Below are positions 11,302 to 30,799 of a DNA stretch of 64,000 nt, piece by piece. The notes beneath the pieces are model-generated. The model had not been told where the DNA came from, did no database searches, and saw only the letters and a list, made by a program, of their open reading frames with translations. This DNA comes from Diploptera punctata (taxonomy: Eukaryota; Arthropoda; Insecta; Blattodea; Blaberidae). Both the position numbers and the translations under genes were made by a program. The stretch's first letter is position 1. Each line of letters begins with the position of its first letter. The stretch is from contig JASPKZ010007526.1 of NCBI GenBank assembly GCA_030220185.1, forward strand, positions 1-64,000, in the 5' to 3' direction.

Positions 11302-12409
11302 CAGTGATGAAACGGATAGGTGTTTTGCCGGATAACGGATATCCGGTTAACCTTGAAGCCGGATCGTCGGATAAGCGGCGGTCGGATATCCGGTCGAACA
11401 TTGCAGATTGGTCCATCATAACGGGTGATTCCCGATGGTGGCGCACGAACGATGGGGCGGTGAATTCGGGTCTTTTCGTTCATGATCATGACTTGTTGAA
11501 TCGATTGCAAACATGATAATTTGAACTTATTAAAAAACGTGCTATTCTAGTTTGAGATTTTTCAAGAATTTTTATAAGTAATTCTAAAAAATATTCAGCA
11601 ACGAAAAGTGTCATCGGTAAAGAAAAGATCGCCTTTATGGAAATATTTTGATATAAACAGTGAAGATCCAAAGTTTGCTGTTTGTTATGCAATGTTAAAA
11701 TTTCTCGTGGCGGTGAAGCAAAAAAACAGGTATGTATGTAACAAGCAAAACTAGCTTATCTTTTTTTCTTTTGTTTTTAATTATTTCATGGAATTTATCG
11801 ATATATTTATCAATTGGATGTTGAATTCGTCGTAAACATCTTGACGGGTAGCTACATAATATGATTGCCACTTGTTAGTCATTCGACATTTCAGGTATTC
11901 TCTCCTGGCATTGGCATATTGTAACCCACTGCTGAGGTTGGGGCATGGAAAGCGAGGTTACGCTGCCCCAATGATATGATGGGTAATGATGCGACAGGAG
12001 AGGCCTTAATCCTAAACTTAATCTAATGAGGTGAATATGATATTGATGGCGAGATGATGTTCAGGGACCGTTTGGGCTTTAAAGTATTCTAACATTTGTC
12101 TTACAGGTAAAAAAAAAACGAAAAAAACCTCACCCAGGAAACTTGTCCCGAGCGGGGATCGAACCCGGGCTCGCTTGCTTGACAAGGAAGCACGCTACCT
12201 TGAGACCACATCAGTGGACATATGAAAAAAAAAATGATTCAACAATATTTTCATAACGTTATTGGTGTAAATTTTATATGCTTTTACATAAAACATAGTT
12301 TTTTTTAATTGCGGTGTCCGGCCTGATACTAGCTTATTATCCAGTATCTGGCCGGATAACAAATTTAGGCAGGATACCGGATAGTTGCCAGATATCCGTT
12401 TCATCGCTA
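11302..12409. mobile_element. non-autonomous hAT element
   Basis: The ends CAGTGATGAAACGGAT and ATCCGTTTCATCGCTA are inverted repeats. The flanking 8-bp duplications are ATATGGAG (11294-11301) and ATATGAAG (12410-12417), one mismatch, the length diagnostic of hAT. Subterminal CCGGATA-rich stretches occur at both ends. No transposase frame. A SINE-B1 is nested at 11864-12219. A partner copy lies at about 31440-32058. Confidence 0.85.
11864..12219 (-). mobile_element. SINE-B1 copy nested in the hAT element
   Basis: The minus strand carries a tRNA-like head with box B (GGTTCGATCCC), then 'cctgggtgaggttttt', and the B1 tail ending near 'aatgtcgaatgac'. The short duplication ATATG flanks it (11859-11863 and 12220-12224). 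The gene-B paralogue near 31870 lacks the insertion, so it arose after duplication. Confidence 0.85.
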
Positions 12410-12566
12410 ATATGAAGTACTGATAACTGTTGGTTGATGAAATGAGATATTTCTGAATCAATATCCCATAGACACGCCAAAAGTGTATGCCGTTAAGGAA
12501 AACATTCTTAATTATTAAAGAAATCGTAATAAGTTTGATCTCAAAACGAATTTTTTGTAATAATTA

Positions 12567-14901
12567 CACTGGCCAACAAAATTTGAACTTTTTTGTGTTA
12601 CGAGGGAGCAAATGTGTGTTTCTAACTTACTTTTTTGTGCTGATTTCAAATCTTTTACGGAACTTTTCCATCACCCAGGGTTTTCGAGTAATCACATGAA
12701 AAACATTTTTCGTGTCTATACATTACAATTTATTATATCTTAGCTGAAATTATATTTGCTCACCCAAAATGTATGTGAATTGGATTTTCGGCTGTACTTC
12801 GCTTTAGGAATATCCCTCTTCAGTGTCCAGCAGTAGTCTGCTAACATATTTGGGCACCATTTGCCCTGATAGCGCCTTTCCGCGATGTCCTGGTGGAAGC
12901 GCTCCCCGTGTTAGTCGCTCACAGCCCCTAGATTTTCAGGGAAGAAATCAAGATGGGAGTGCAGAAAGTGAATTTTCAGACATATTACATCCCATTATCT
13001 TGTAGTTCTCAATCATCTCATTGACAAGTTCTCTGTAGTTATCAGACCTGAAGTTCCCCAGAAAATTTGAGACAACATTTTTGAAAAATTGCCATGCAGC
13101 TGCTTCTTGCATATTTAATTTGTTCTGAAACTGCGTATCTTTCATCAGTTCCTTTATTTGAGGGCCAACAAATATCCCTTCTTTCAATTTAGCTTCTCTG
13201 ATCCTTGGAAATTTATTTTTGAGGAAGAGAAATGCACTGCCATCACGATTCATTGCTTTCACAAAATTTTTAATCAAGCCTAGTTTAATATGTAGTGGAG
13301 GCAATAAGATTTTTTTAAGAATGTATAAGTGGTTGGTGAAGAACATTTTCTTGTCCTGGATTAAGTGACTCTCTCTTTGGCCAGTTCTTTTTAATATAAT
13401 GATTACTTCTTTCTCTGCTATTCCACTTGCACAAGAAGCAGCAAAATTTAGTATAGCCAAGCTGTAACCCAAGTAAGATGGCTATAACTTACAAATCCCC
13501 ACATATCTGCCAAGAAAAATTGTCATACTTTATAGCGGTTAGTAAGAGCTTCATATTCTCGTAATTTTCCTTCATACCAACTGCATGGGCTAAAGGAATG
13601 GATGGATATATGTTTCCATTATGTAGTAACACTCCTTTCAAACTTGTTTTCGAGGAGTCTATGAATAAACGCCAATCCTCAGATTTATGCTCAACACCCA
13701 GTGACTGGAACAAATTCTCAACATCATTGCAGAAAACTAGGTCCTTCTCTTTAGAAAAGAAATCCTCACATTCCTTTTGGCGATTGCGGAAAAAAGTTAC
13801 TTTTGGTGTCATCCTGCAGTAGCTTCCATCCTTCACTCTTGAAGCAAGTAATTCTGCCTTGCTTTTACTTAAACCAAGATCCCGAACCAAATCATTTAAA
13901 TCCTCCTGTGTTAGAAAGTGAGTTTCATTTATAGGATCATCTTCCGCTAAATCTGAATCATTCTGTAAATCCTGAACATCAGAAAATTCTTCAATCATTG
14001 TTAGGTGATTATGGTGGAACTGGTAGGGAAAACCAGGGCCATTAAGTTACGGTCGAGAATGCTGATTCGAAAAGTGAATACGTAACGGTTGTGTTTTGAC
14101 TTGGAAGTTATCCAAGATATTATTGAAAGCAAAAGAAGTAGTAGCAAGCAGTCGTGTCAAATGATCCGTAGGTTCGCGCCATATCAATGGCGACTGCGAA
14201 AGGCATATGACGGGATCCTTTCAAAACCAGCCAGGTAATAGTGTTACACTTTTGGTACAACAGATTGCCGGGGGCCAATATCTTGTTCTGGTCTATTTTG
14301 TTGTTAAAATAACAGTGATAAGCTCTTCTTATTAGAGGAGTAAACTTTCGTTCTGCGCCTTTGCTCGCTTTGAAAAGTGAGGCCACCACACACGAAACAG
14401 AAGTTGGTTTCTATCCGTTAATACACTTTCGAGAAATATTTGATATTCAAATACAATTTTACTCTTCTCTTTACAATACACTACATACAATACACTACTT
14501 AGTCTTTACAATACACTTCTATCACAATTCACTTGACTACGGAAGTGAGCATAGAATTAGCTTCTTTCTTTTAAGAAAGCCTCTATTCAACTGCGAACTT
14601 AAAACATACAATCACAGTTTTGTAGGAGAATTTCATTGTTGTAAATTATGAATTCAAGGCAACAATCGCAAAACATTATAAGTCCATTGTTGGCACAATG
14701 AAATTAAATATAAATGTAAAATAATCCTTCTAATCATCATGTTATATACCAAAAATGTTAATAAATAGGAAAATAATTATTTTCAAAATTACAAAAAAAT
14801 GGTGGGTGATGGAAAATTTCTGACTTCATTTTTGGAATCAGCAGATGAAAATACATAATCACCCAAAATCTTTTATGTAACAAAATCACTGTTGACCAGT
14901 G
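12567..14901 (-). mobile_element. 2335-bp CACTA-like DNA transposon
   Basis: Terminal repeats CACTGGCCAACA and CACTGGTCAACA (reverse complement of the right end) match at 11 of 12 positions. A TTA duplication flanks it (12564-12566 and 14902-14904). The gene-B paralogue at 32205-32235 shows the uninterrupted site with a single TTA. CACTG termini and a 3-bp target fit the CACTA/EnSpm superfamily, but the assignment is tentative. The coding relic is listed separately. Confidence 0.85.
12760..14390 (-). pseudogene. broken transposase-like ORF of the CACTA-like element
   Basis: Minus-strand blocks in order: an N-terminal segment with LKGSRHMPFAVAIDMART (14390-14120); an acidic linker then LTQEDLNDLVRDLGLSKSKA and WRLFIDSSKTSLKGVLLHNG...WQICGDL (13998-13489); LLPPLHIKLGLIKNFVKAMN...EGIFVGPQIKELM (13472-12948); and, after a frameshift, FFPENLGAVSD, stop, HGERFHQDI...NMLADYCWTLKRDIPKAKYS (about 12950-12780). 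This is the widespread arthropod orphan protein usually listed as uncharacterised. The cysteine-containing segment after GDL is missing. Several stops and frameshifts make it non-functional. Confidence 0.85.
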
Positions 14902-15143
14902 TTATTAGTTTAGTTGTCGTTTCATGTTCAGTGACTCTCCACTCCCATAGAAACATAACACACATTCTTTGCACGATAGAATTCCACTTTTCAGAATTTG
15001 TTGAACAGTGCAAAGAAATGAAAAACCTCAAGTAAAAAACAGCAATTTATTAGACACTTGTACTTTTTGACAAATAAAATTAATAAATTTTAAATGATTT
15101 TATACTATAACATTTGTGTTGAAAGTAATTTGGTATAATCTTT

Positions 15144-23930
<8,787 letters not shown>

Positions 23931-24229
23931 TTTCTGTTAAATCTGTAAAAAAAACATTCGACTTTTTTTTTGCATAGACTACATACTTATATTAAGATAA
24001 CATTAAAACCATGTTTCAGATGGGCAAGAATGGGAGAAAAACAGGAAAAGTGCAGTGATTTCTTATTGGACATACCACACAAGACCCTTAGCTTACTCGT
24101 AATAACACCTTCTCATCTGCCTTTAAATAGCACGTAAATTCAAATTTCCACGGATTATATATTTTATGAAGAGTATATATATGTAAAATGTTGATCAATA
24201 TAAACACACAGCTTATTAACTATTACCCG

Positions 24230-24400
24230 TTCAAGGGTTGGCGGTTGCAATTGTTGACGGAGGGAACTGCAGTCGTGTTTATGCAGGAATAGAACACGTG
24301 ACACTGCTATCTATGAGTGCAGAGGGGAATGGGACGTGGGACGCTGACAGTATACACTGCCTTTGACGTCACGTGTATTAACAAACAGAGCTTCGTAATT
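24230..24400 (-). promoter_or_regulatory. candidate gene A promoter side with CRE and E-box motifs
   Basis: A GC-richer patch about 300-470 bp upstream of the gene A ATG contains TGACGTCA (24364-24371) overlapping CACGTG (24370-24375), plus another CACGTG at 24295-24300. These match CRE/ATF and bHLH sites. Homology with gene B ends near 24230, so B lacks this block. Function is inferred from position only. Confidence 0.4.
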
Positions 24401-24636
24401 CTTCCGCCTGCAGAGATATTTTGAATGACTAATAAAGGCTATCCGCTCTTGAAGTTGTCCTTATCAAAACAAAACCATGTGACATATTCTAATTCGTCTT
24501 AGTCCGCGTCGTAGCCGAAAGACTGACTGAGTGGAGGCAATGACCAGCGTTGCCCAGTGTTCCGCATCTGGAACCAGTTGAGGACCCTTGGCAGCCAAAT
24601 TCCATAGTGGTGATCGTTATGGAGTTTAACCACTTA

Positions 24637-25119
24637 ACCTTCGCGTGTTTAGAGGGATTAGGTGATTAGTCGAGTAACTTGTGTAAATGTGGATGGAATG
24701 AGGTGTTTCTTCTCTAGAGCAATATGAGTGTTTTCCCAAACAGTGAATTCTTTTGGTTTTTCTATTTGTATTAATAATTTAGCTTTCTTTACGATAAGAT
24801 GTTCTTCGGACCATGCATGGGCAGCCACTGCAGATTTTTTGCGCGTTAGTGCGTTTTGTCGTATTTATAGCAATGGCGACCATGATTGATAGTTCAACTT
24901 CCTACATTTCGGGATTGCCAACCTAAATAACTATACTGTAATAATACATTTACACCCACGTGCGGGAAGTAAAACCACTGCTTTCTATGCATACTGCGTA
25001 CAATGTATGTACAAGAAATATCCAAAAGGCAGTGTTAATATATATTATACAAAGCAAATCACTGCATTTTTAATGAACTGACCATTATTTGATACAATTT
25101 AAAACCATAAATACGTACG
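24637..25119 (-). pseudogene. near-identical second copy of the Penelope C-terminus plus MITE-X part
   Basis: 24637-25119 differs from 6338-6820 by only a handful of bases: the KSAVAAHAWSEEHLIV endonuclease segment and about 280 bp of MITE-X, ending abruptly at 25119. The shared nested junction shows that one Penelope/MITE-X compound was duplicated recently as a block. Confidence 0.85.
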
Positions 25120-25124
25120 TCTTC

Positions 25125-25280
25125 AAAAAGAATAGCATCGAGTTTGAGGTTCCTATTGATGGGTATATATCCTCGTTATTTATATACCAAGAGGACGAAG
25201 ATCACTGGGGCGTCCTATGAAACGCTGGAGGGAAAATTTTCTATAGGATCGTAACAGGCCTTGGCCTAATACTTGGAAGG
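25125..25280 (+). pseudogene. RTE-like 3' tail fragment
   Basis: The plus strand reads PRGRRSLGRPMKRWRENFL then a stop, the GRPxxRW motif ending many RTE-like proteins, and a GAAGGAAGAAGC-type tail. Confidence 0.65.
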
Positions 25281-25282
25281 AA

Positions 25283-25990
25283 GAAGCATAAATTATTTGT
25301 ATGAAAAACTGCGGATAACGCAATTCGGAATATACATTATTTACAAATACTTATTTGCATATTCAGGTTATTTTTGTGGTAATTTTTTTTTCAAATGCCC
25401 CAGGTTTGTCTTTTGACATTCCTGATTTATCTTCTGGCATGGCGTAATTGTAACCCACTTCTGAGGTTGGGGCGCCTGGAAGGCGGGGTTACGTTTCCCC
25501 GATGATATGATGGGTGATGATGAAGATAGTGGTGCGCCAGGAGAGTCGTTAATCCTAAACGTAACCTAAGATGAATATGAATGATGATGATTGCGATGGT
25601 CATATGATTTCGGGGACAGTTTGGGCCATAAAGTTTTCCTGACATTTGTCTTACAGGTGAGGAAAAACCTCGATAAAACCTCACCCAGAAAACTGTCCCG
25701 ACCGGGGATCGAACCCGGGCCCGCTGCGTAGCTTTCATGAAACAATGTAATGTTAATAATTCAATTGTATTTTTAAATTAATGAATAAATTAATTATCAT
25801 AATCAGAGCCCAATTTACTCTAAACTTATATCTCAACCTTAACCTAAGATGTAACATACCCAGAGTCAGTCTTTTCAAACTATTACTTAAATTATACACA
25901 TAATAGAAATTCCATTTTGATATCTGAAAATTTATTTTTTAACAATTAACAAATAGGATTATTAATATTACTGATAACAATAAACGTTGC
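25283..25990 (-). repeat. RTE family 2 3' region, interrupted by SINE-B1
   Basis: Matches 8940-9310 and 45120-45475 on both sides of a SINE-B1 inserted within 'ttatttttgtggtaa'. Untranslated in all copies. Confidence 0.8.
25381..25732 (-). mobile_element. SINE-B1 copy, head-truncated
   Basis: A-rich tail at the left edge, full B1 tail, and tRNA-like box B (GGTTCGATCCC), but the tRNA 5' half is missing beyond 'cagcgggc'. Confidence 0.88.
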
Positions 25991-26512
25991 CTACTATAAA
26001 CTTAATTTAAATATCATCATCATCAACATCAAGGCTTAGGCCCTCTGGCCGGTTCCATCTAGCAAATGGTCTTCCTAGACTTCTAGATCCCGTGGGTCTG
26101 TAGTTTAAATCATTTTAGAAGGTCTATCATGTGGCATTCTTACGTAGTAGAATTTCGAACCAATTTTGTCTTTGTTTGTCAATTTTATCCGTCAATTTAA
26201 AAATATTTAATTGATCTCTGATTTTTTTACTAGAACTTCTTTTCTGGTCCACAAGAGTGTAGCCTGCCGTTGGCCTTAAAATTTAACCACCGCTGGCTCT
26301 ATTTTTTTCCTATCTGAATGAGTCAAAGTCCAATTTTCACTGGCATAGATAATAGTAGGAACGGCCATGACTTTATAAAATTTCAGTTGAGTATCCTGAG
26401 TTGTTTTATTCTTTAGAGATCTTCTTATTGTTCCATACATTCTTAGAAATTTCTGTATTTTTATATTTATATCTTCTTTTTGGCAGTAATGTATTACATT
26501 AAAACCCAAGTA

Positions 26513-26701
26513 TATCAGATTAAATGGTTCCAACACGTCCAGAGAATGTCAAATTCCCGTTTACCAAAGATGATTTACCACCTCAACCCTAAAGGCAAAA
26601 GAGACCTCGGAAGACCCTTCAACCGATGGAAAGATCAGTTTTTATAGTCGCAGAACGGGCATCATCACCCAATACTGCATTCGGAAGAAGAAGAAGAGAA
26701 G
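26513..26701 (+). mobile_element. 3' fragment of an RTE-like element inserted in the opposite strand
   Basis: The plus strand reads IKWFQHVQRMSNSRLPKMIY...GKRDLGRPFNRW followed by (GAAGAA)n. A perfect 15-bp duplication ATTAAAACCCAAGTA flanks it (26498-26512, 26702-26716). Confidence 0.92.
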
Positions 26702-26742
26702 ATTAAAACCCAAGTAATTGTAGGATTTCACTTGTTCAATGA

Positions 26743-27132
26743 CTTTTTTTTTTCAAATGCCTCAGGTTGTCTTTCGACATTCCTGGTGTTCTCTCCTGGC
26801 ATGGCGTACTTGTAACCCACTTCTGAGGTTGGGGCGCCTGGAAGGTGGGGTTACATTACTCCGATGATATGATGGATGATGATGATAGTGGTGCGCCAGG
26901 AGAGCCCCTAATCCTAAGCTTAATCTAAGATGAATGTGAATGATCGTGATTGCGATGGCCATATGATTTCGGGGACCGTTTGGGCCTTAAAGTTTTCCTG
27001 ACATTTGTCTTACATGTGAGGAAAAACCCCGATAAAAACCTCACCCAGAAAAACTGTCCCGACCGGGGATCGAACAAGGGCCCGCTGCGTGACAAGGCGG
27101 CACGCTAACTCGAGACCACAGCGGTGGACGAC
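26743..27132 (-). mobile_element. SINE-B1 copy nested in the family 3 element
   Basis: Full head and tail; duplication TCAATGA on both sides (26736-26742, 27133-27139). A 9-10 T run at the left is the A-tail. Confidence 0.9.
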
Positions 27133-27861
27133 TCAATGATATTATTATTATTCATCACAATTTTGCATCTGAGATGATTTTTTCATTGAGATGCCACTAA
27201 TTTTGTTTTTGTGCATGAAATGTTTAAATTGTATTCCTTGCCTACTTTTTCTAATTGGTTTGCAGCTCTGTGGAGATTATCTTCTGAGGAACTAAAAGTA
27301 GCCTGGTCATCTGCGAATAAAATCGTTTAAAACTTTGTCATTTATTTTAAAAATTTCAGTTGGCATCTTGCCATATTTTAAAAGTATGATCAACATATAT
27401 ACTAAACAAAGACCGAGATAGCGGGCATCCCTCTCTTACATCTTGGTTAATTTCTTCAGAGATATTACTCATCACTATGCCTATGTCAATTCTGATGGTT
27501 GTTTTGGAGTACAAACTTCTAATTACTTTTGAAATGTGATTTAGATATCCATTCGTATCTATAATGATCCATAATTTCTTTCGGCTTACCCTATCGAAAG
27601 CTTTCTCATAATCAACAAATAATATAAAAGTAGGTAAGTTGTATTCTCTCCTTTTTTCAACAAGTTGCTGCATTATAAATATGCTATCGGAGCAGGAACG
27701 CCCTTTCCTGAAACCACATTGTTCATTCCCTATAATATGTTCATTAATTGGATTTATTCCCGAGTGATAATTTGTGCGTATATTTTATACGCCACGTTCA
27801 GAAGGCTAATATATATTTAAATTAATGTTGGGAAGTAAACATTATGAGGTTATATCATTAA

Positions 27862-28052
27862 TAGTGAGTGGAGAACATATTTTTAACGACTCACTTCATA
27901 CAATTTCAAATTTCTTTGAGAACCAGAGGATTTGATTTGTGGATGTCACGACTGAAGAGGGACAAGATGTTGTCTGAAAACGTCGGTATCAAGGACATTT
28001 GAAATTGTATGAGATGAGTCGTTAAAAATATGTTCTCCATTCACTATTGATA
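27862..28052. repeat. Penelope-type foldback with hammerhead-like core
   Basis: The left arm from 'atagtgagtggagaacatat' to about 27912 is inverted at about 27999-28052. Between them CTGAAGA (27952-27958), a GACA/TGTC stem and GAAAACGTC follow the order of a hammerhead ribozyme core. Such motifs are known in terminal repeats of Penelope-like elements. Confidence 0.65.
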
Positions 28053-28069
28053 AATTTGAATTTTCAACC

Positions 28070-28440
28070 TATTTTTTAATGCGCCAGATTTGTCCTTTTG
28101 GACATTTCTGGTGTTCTTTCCTGGCATTGGCGTAATTTTACCTCCTTATGAGGTTGGGGCGCCATGAAGGCGGGGTTACGTTGTCCCGATGATATGATGG
28201 GTGATAATGATGATAGTGGTGCGCCAAGAGAGTCTTTAATCCTAAGCTTAATCTAAGATGATTCCGATGACCATTTGATGTTAGGCGACCGTTTGGGCCT
28301 TAAATTTTCCTGATATTTGTCTTGCATGTGAGGAAAAACCCCGATAATAACCTCATCCAGGAAACTGTCCCGACCGGGGATCGAACCCGTGCCCGTTGCG
28401 TGAGAAGGCAGTACGCTACCTCAAGACCATAGCGGTGGAC
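28070..28440 (-). mobile_element. SINE-B1 copy
   Basis: Full-length on the minus strand; TTCAACC duplicated at 28063-28069 and 28441-28447. Confidence 0.9.
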
Positions 28441-28700
28441 TTCAACCGAAATGTTGCCTTCATATTTTAATTACAAATTAACAGACAGTTGTATTGTTTT
28501 CTACTTTTTCATATCCTTGTATTGTAATATCACTTCAATGTATAGGAGACTCTTCTGTTCCGGCCTAATTACTGTTAAATTGATTCTTTCCAACGCTTCC
28601 TTGATCATTTCTGCTGACTGTATTTTATTCCAATCTCCCTTTCGCAGTATCTAAGTTTCACTCCCATGTAACAATGTTGAAACAGCCATAATCTTAATCA
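28441..28700 (-). pseudogene. RTE-like C-terminal relic, interrupted
   Basis: Matches 45500-45775; the minus strand contains GDWNKIQSAEMIKEALE. The alignment resumes at about 29075-29110 after an inserted retroelement end. Confidence 0.7.
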
Positions 28701-29070
28701 TCCTTACACAATTCCTAACCAACCACGGACCCTTCCGTACATATCTTCACAGGATCAAAAAGTCACCATCTCCCCTATGCAACTGCCCCGAAAGTCCACC
28801 ACAGACAGCAATACATCTTCTGACAGAATGTTCACTGTACTCAAGAGACCGGCCTCCTGTTCTAACAACCCAAACTCTACCTCAGATACTACAGCACCAC
28901 ATCAACACCATCACAGTGACGAACTTCATCACCAACATCTTCCGCTCACTTCAAGAATAAACTCTTGAACAATCAAACTACAGCAAAACAAAATGTAAAT
29001 AACTGTAAATATCCCGTGATATGCCCATGGTAAAACACGGGTTGAAATTATAATGTAATAAAAAAAAAAT
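28700..29070 (+). pseudogene. non-LTR retroelement 3' end (RNase H family) with structured 3' UTR
   Basis: The plus strand reads LTQFLTNHGPFRTYLHRIK...CNCPESPPQTAIHLLTEC, matching the C-terminus of the element at 51809-52739, and stops at about 28968. The 3' UTR has a CCCGTG/CACGGG hairpin (29013-29041), then a poly(A) tail at about 29060-29069. Confidence 0.8.
29013..29041 (+). ncRNA. 3' UTR hairpin of the RNase H retroelement
   Basis: The stem CCCGTG/CACGGG encloses ATATGCCCATGGTAAAA. The equivalent at 51846-51876 has CCTGCG/CGCAGG: two of six pairs changed on both sides, so pairing is preserved. Confidence 0.65.
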
Positions 29071-29140
29071 GTTTACACTTGTATCTTTTCTGGATTTCTT
29101 TTTAATGTTATAGCTATAATTCCTGTGATTTTACGAAAAT

Positions 29141-29790
29141 GTGTTAGCCTGTTATATTACTGCTTTGTTTCTGGATGATCCGCATTTATTTTTTTTCGTG
29201 TTTTCATATTTAGTGGTCCTAAGCTTCATTTTAAACCCAAAATATATTTATACTTGTGATATATTAGGTGAGATATTAAGTAATTTAATCTTGAGATTTT
29301 TTTCCAAACATGTTTTCTCATCTAATGTAATTTTTAACTGAATCGGGCAATTGTCCGTAAAAGCCACGATTTTACTTTTAGGCTCTTGAGTTTTTAAAAC
29401 CATAATTATCACTCAATCTCTGAACTTCATACATGCATTTCTGTATGTAATATTTTTCTTGTATATAATGAGCATATCACAAACGAAAAAAAAAAATATT
29501 AATTCTTAAATAATAGTTTAATTGGTTACGGCGCAGAAAGTGGACACCCAAATTTCGAGATAATTTTGGTTTTAAAATGAAGCTTAGGACCACTAAATAT
29601 GAAAACACACAAAAAAAGAGCTGACCATCCAGAAGCAAAGCAGTAAAATAACATTTTATAGGCGCTACAAAATACATATTTCACTAGTTTACTGTACGAG
29701 ACGTCCCCTTTTCGATATAAATTTGGTATTAAAATGAAGCTTACCATCACCTAAGATGAAAACACAAGAAAATCTGCGGACCATCACTAA
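29141..29790. repeat. inverted and dispersed copies of a 100-bp repeat
   Basis: 'actgctttgtttctggatgatccgc...cctaagcttcattttaaa' at 29155-29243 is inverted at about 29563-29652, partly again at 29705-29790, and occurs in direct orientation at 31280-31395. No coding content; identity unknown. Confidence 0.75.
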
Positions 29791-29867
29791 ATAAACTAGG
29801 TTAAAGTAATAGTTTTTATACATAATTAGGTTAGTTTAGCTTTTAGTTTCTAACACATATACAGTAA

Positions 29868-30157
29868 AGTAAAGTAAAGTAAAGTGGTCCCACAACAGAC
29901 CCGGAGGTCCTTGGGGTAGTAGGAGGTTAGGGCTCCCACTTTTTCTAGACAATCGGCACTTTATGTCAGCCGGGTTGTCAGCCCTGCGTGACGGCCGCCT
30001 TTACCCCCAGAACAAGCGTCTGGTACTCATGTCCGTTAGAGGCTGAGTCGACCCCAGGGCCACAGTGCCGCCAGAGGGTTTGGGTCAGTTTAAAAATCCT
30101 GACCCCAACGGGACTTGAACCCTCGACCCTCCGGCTTATAGCTCAGTGCCTTAACCA
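29868..30157 (-). mobile_element. SINE-C copy, 5' truncated by the mariner-like element
   Basis: The minus strand begins GGTTAAGGCACTGAGC with box B GGGTTCAAGTCCC and ends in an (AGTAA)n tail at 29868. Related to 39822-40075. The 5' end is cut at the start of the next element. Confidence 0.8.
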
Positions 30158-30158
30158 T

Positions 30159-30793
30159 GTGTGATTATAAAGTCCCAGTACATTTCAAAGAAATCGCTTA
30201 CATAACAAATATGTTCACCATTGAAGAGCGGATAGAGACTGTTGCTGCGCGTTTAAGAGGCCAGTCGTACGAAGAAGTTAGAGACTGATTCCAAAGGAAA
30301 CCCTCACGGGAGACGTGTATCTTGATATGTTGCAACTTTTCTTACAGCCACAGTTACAGCAAGATGGTATCATTGATACAGTGGTGTTGCAACAAGATGG
30401 AGCACCACCACACTTTGCTCTGCCTATACGCGGGTATCTCAATGACAGGTTTCCCAAAAGGTGGATTGGAAGGGCATCTCCTCGTGTCTGGGCACCTCGT
30501 TAGCCAGACCTCGCACCCCTGGACTTTTTTGCTTGGGGGTTCATCAAGCAACAGGTGTACAGAACGAAGTTTCCTAATCTGCAAGTGTTGAAAGAACGCA
30601 TTCGCCAAGCGAGTGAAATGATTACAGGGAATATGTTGGTGCATGTTTTCCGGGCGACGGTACGTCGTTGGGAAACGTTTTGAGATTGATGGAGGTTATG
30701 TTGAACACTAATTTGATAGTAGAAACTACCTTATAATTTTTGTTTATTTGCGCTACGTTATCCACAAAATGTACTGGGGCTTTATAATCACAC
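30159..30793 (+). mobile_element. internally deleted IS630/mariner-like element
   Basis: Terminal repeats GTGTGATTATAAAGTCCCAG and the inverse of CTGGGGCTTTATAATCACAC bound it. An ATG at 30211 starts MFTIEERIETVAARLRGQSY (helix-turn-helix), a stop follows, and the frame jumps near 30305 to YLDMLQLFLQPQLQQDG...VVLQQDGAPPHF and later PDLAPLDFFAWGFIKQQVY. The first catalytic aspartate region is deleted. It is non-autonomous, with stops at two further points. Confidence 0.85.
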
Positions 30794-30799
30794 TGTAGT

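Larger units (their letters stand above)
11219..12510 (+). pseudogene. relic of the CACTA-like transposon ORF split by a hAT element
   Basis: Before the hAT insertion (11220-11290) the plus strand reads SDKHGERFHQDFMKMEQYYN. After it (about 12424-12500) it reads DNCWLMK, stop, DISESISHRHAKSVCR. Together these match the C-terminal HGERFHQD...ADYCWTLKRD segment encoded by the element at 12567-14901. The same broken relic and hAT insertion are found beside gene B near 32060-32160, so both predate the gene duplication. Confidence 0.7.
26020..27790 (-). pseudogene. decayed RTE-like retroelement (family 3) with two nested insertions
   Basis: Minus-strand coding blocks: NEQCGFRKGRSCSDSIF and LPTFILFVDYEKAFDRVSRK (27745-27575), REGCPLSRSLFSIYVD near 27430, then after the SINE a C-terminal block with KFYKVMAVPTIIYASENWTL (26536-26276), and a tail of CAT repeats near 26020. 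The catalytic ADD has decayed. Multiple stops. Confidence 0.75.

Noticed and set aside
13598..13822. Plus-strand frame within the CACTA-like element
   Set aside because: Antisense shadow of the conserved minus-strand transposase blocks.
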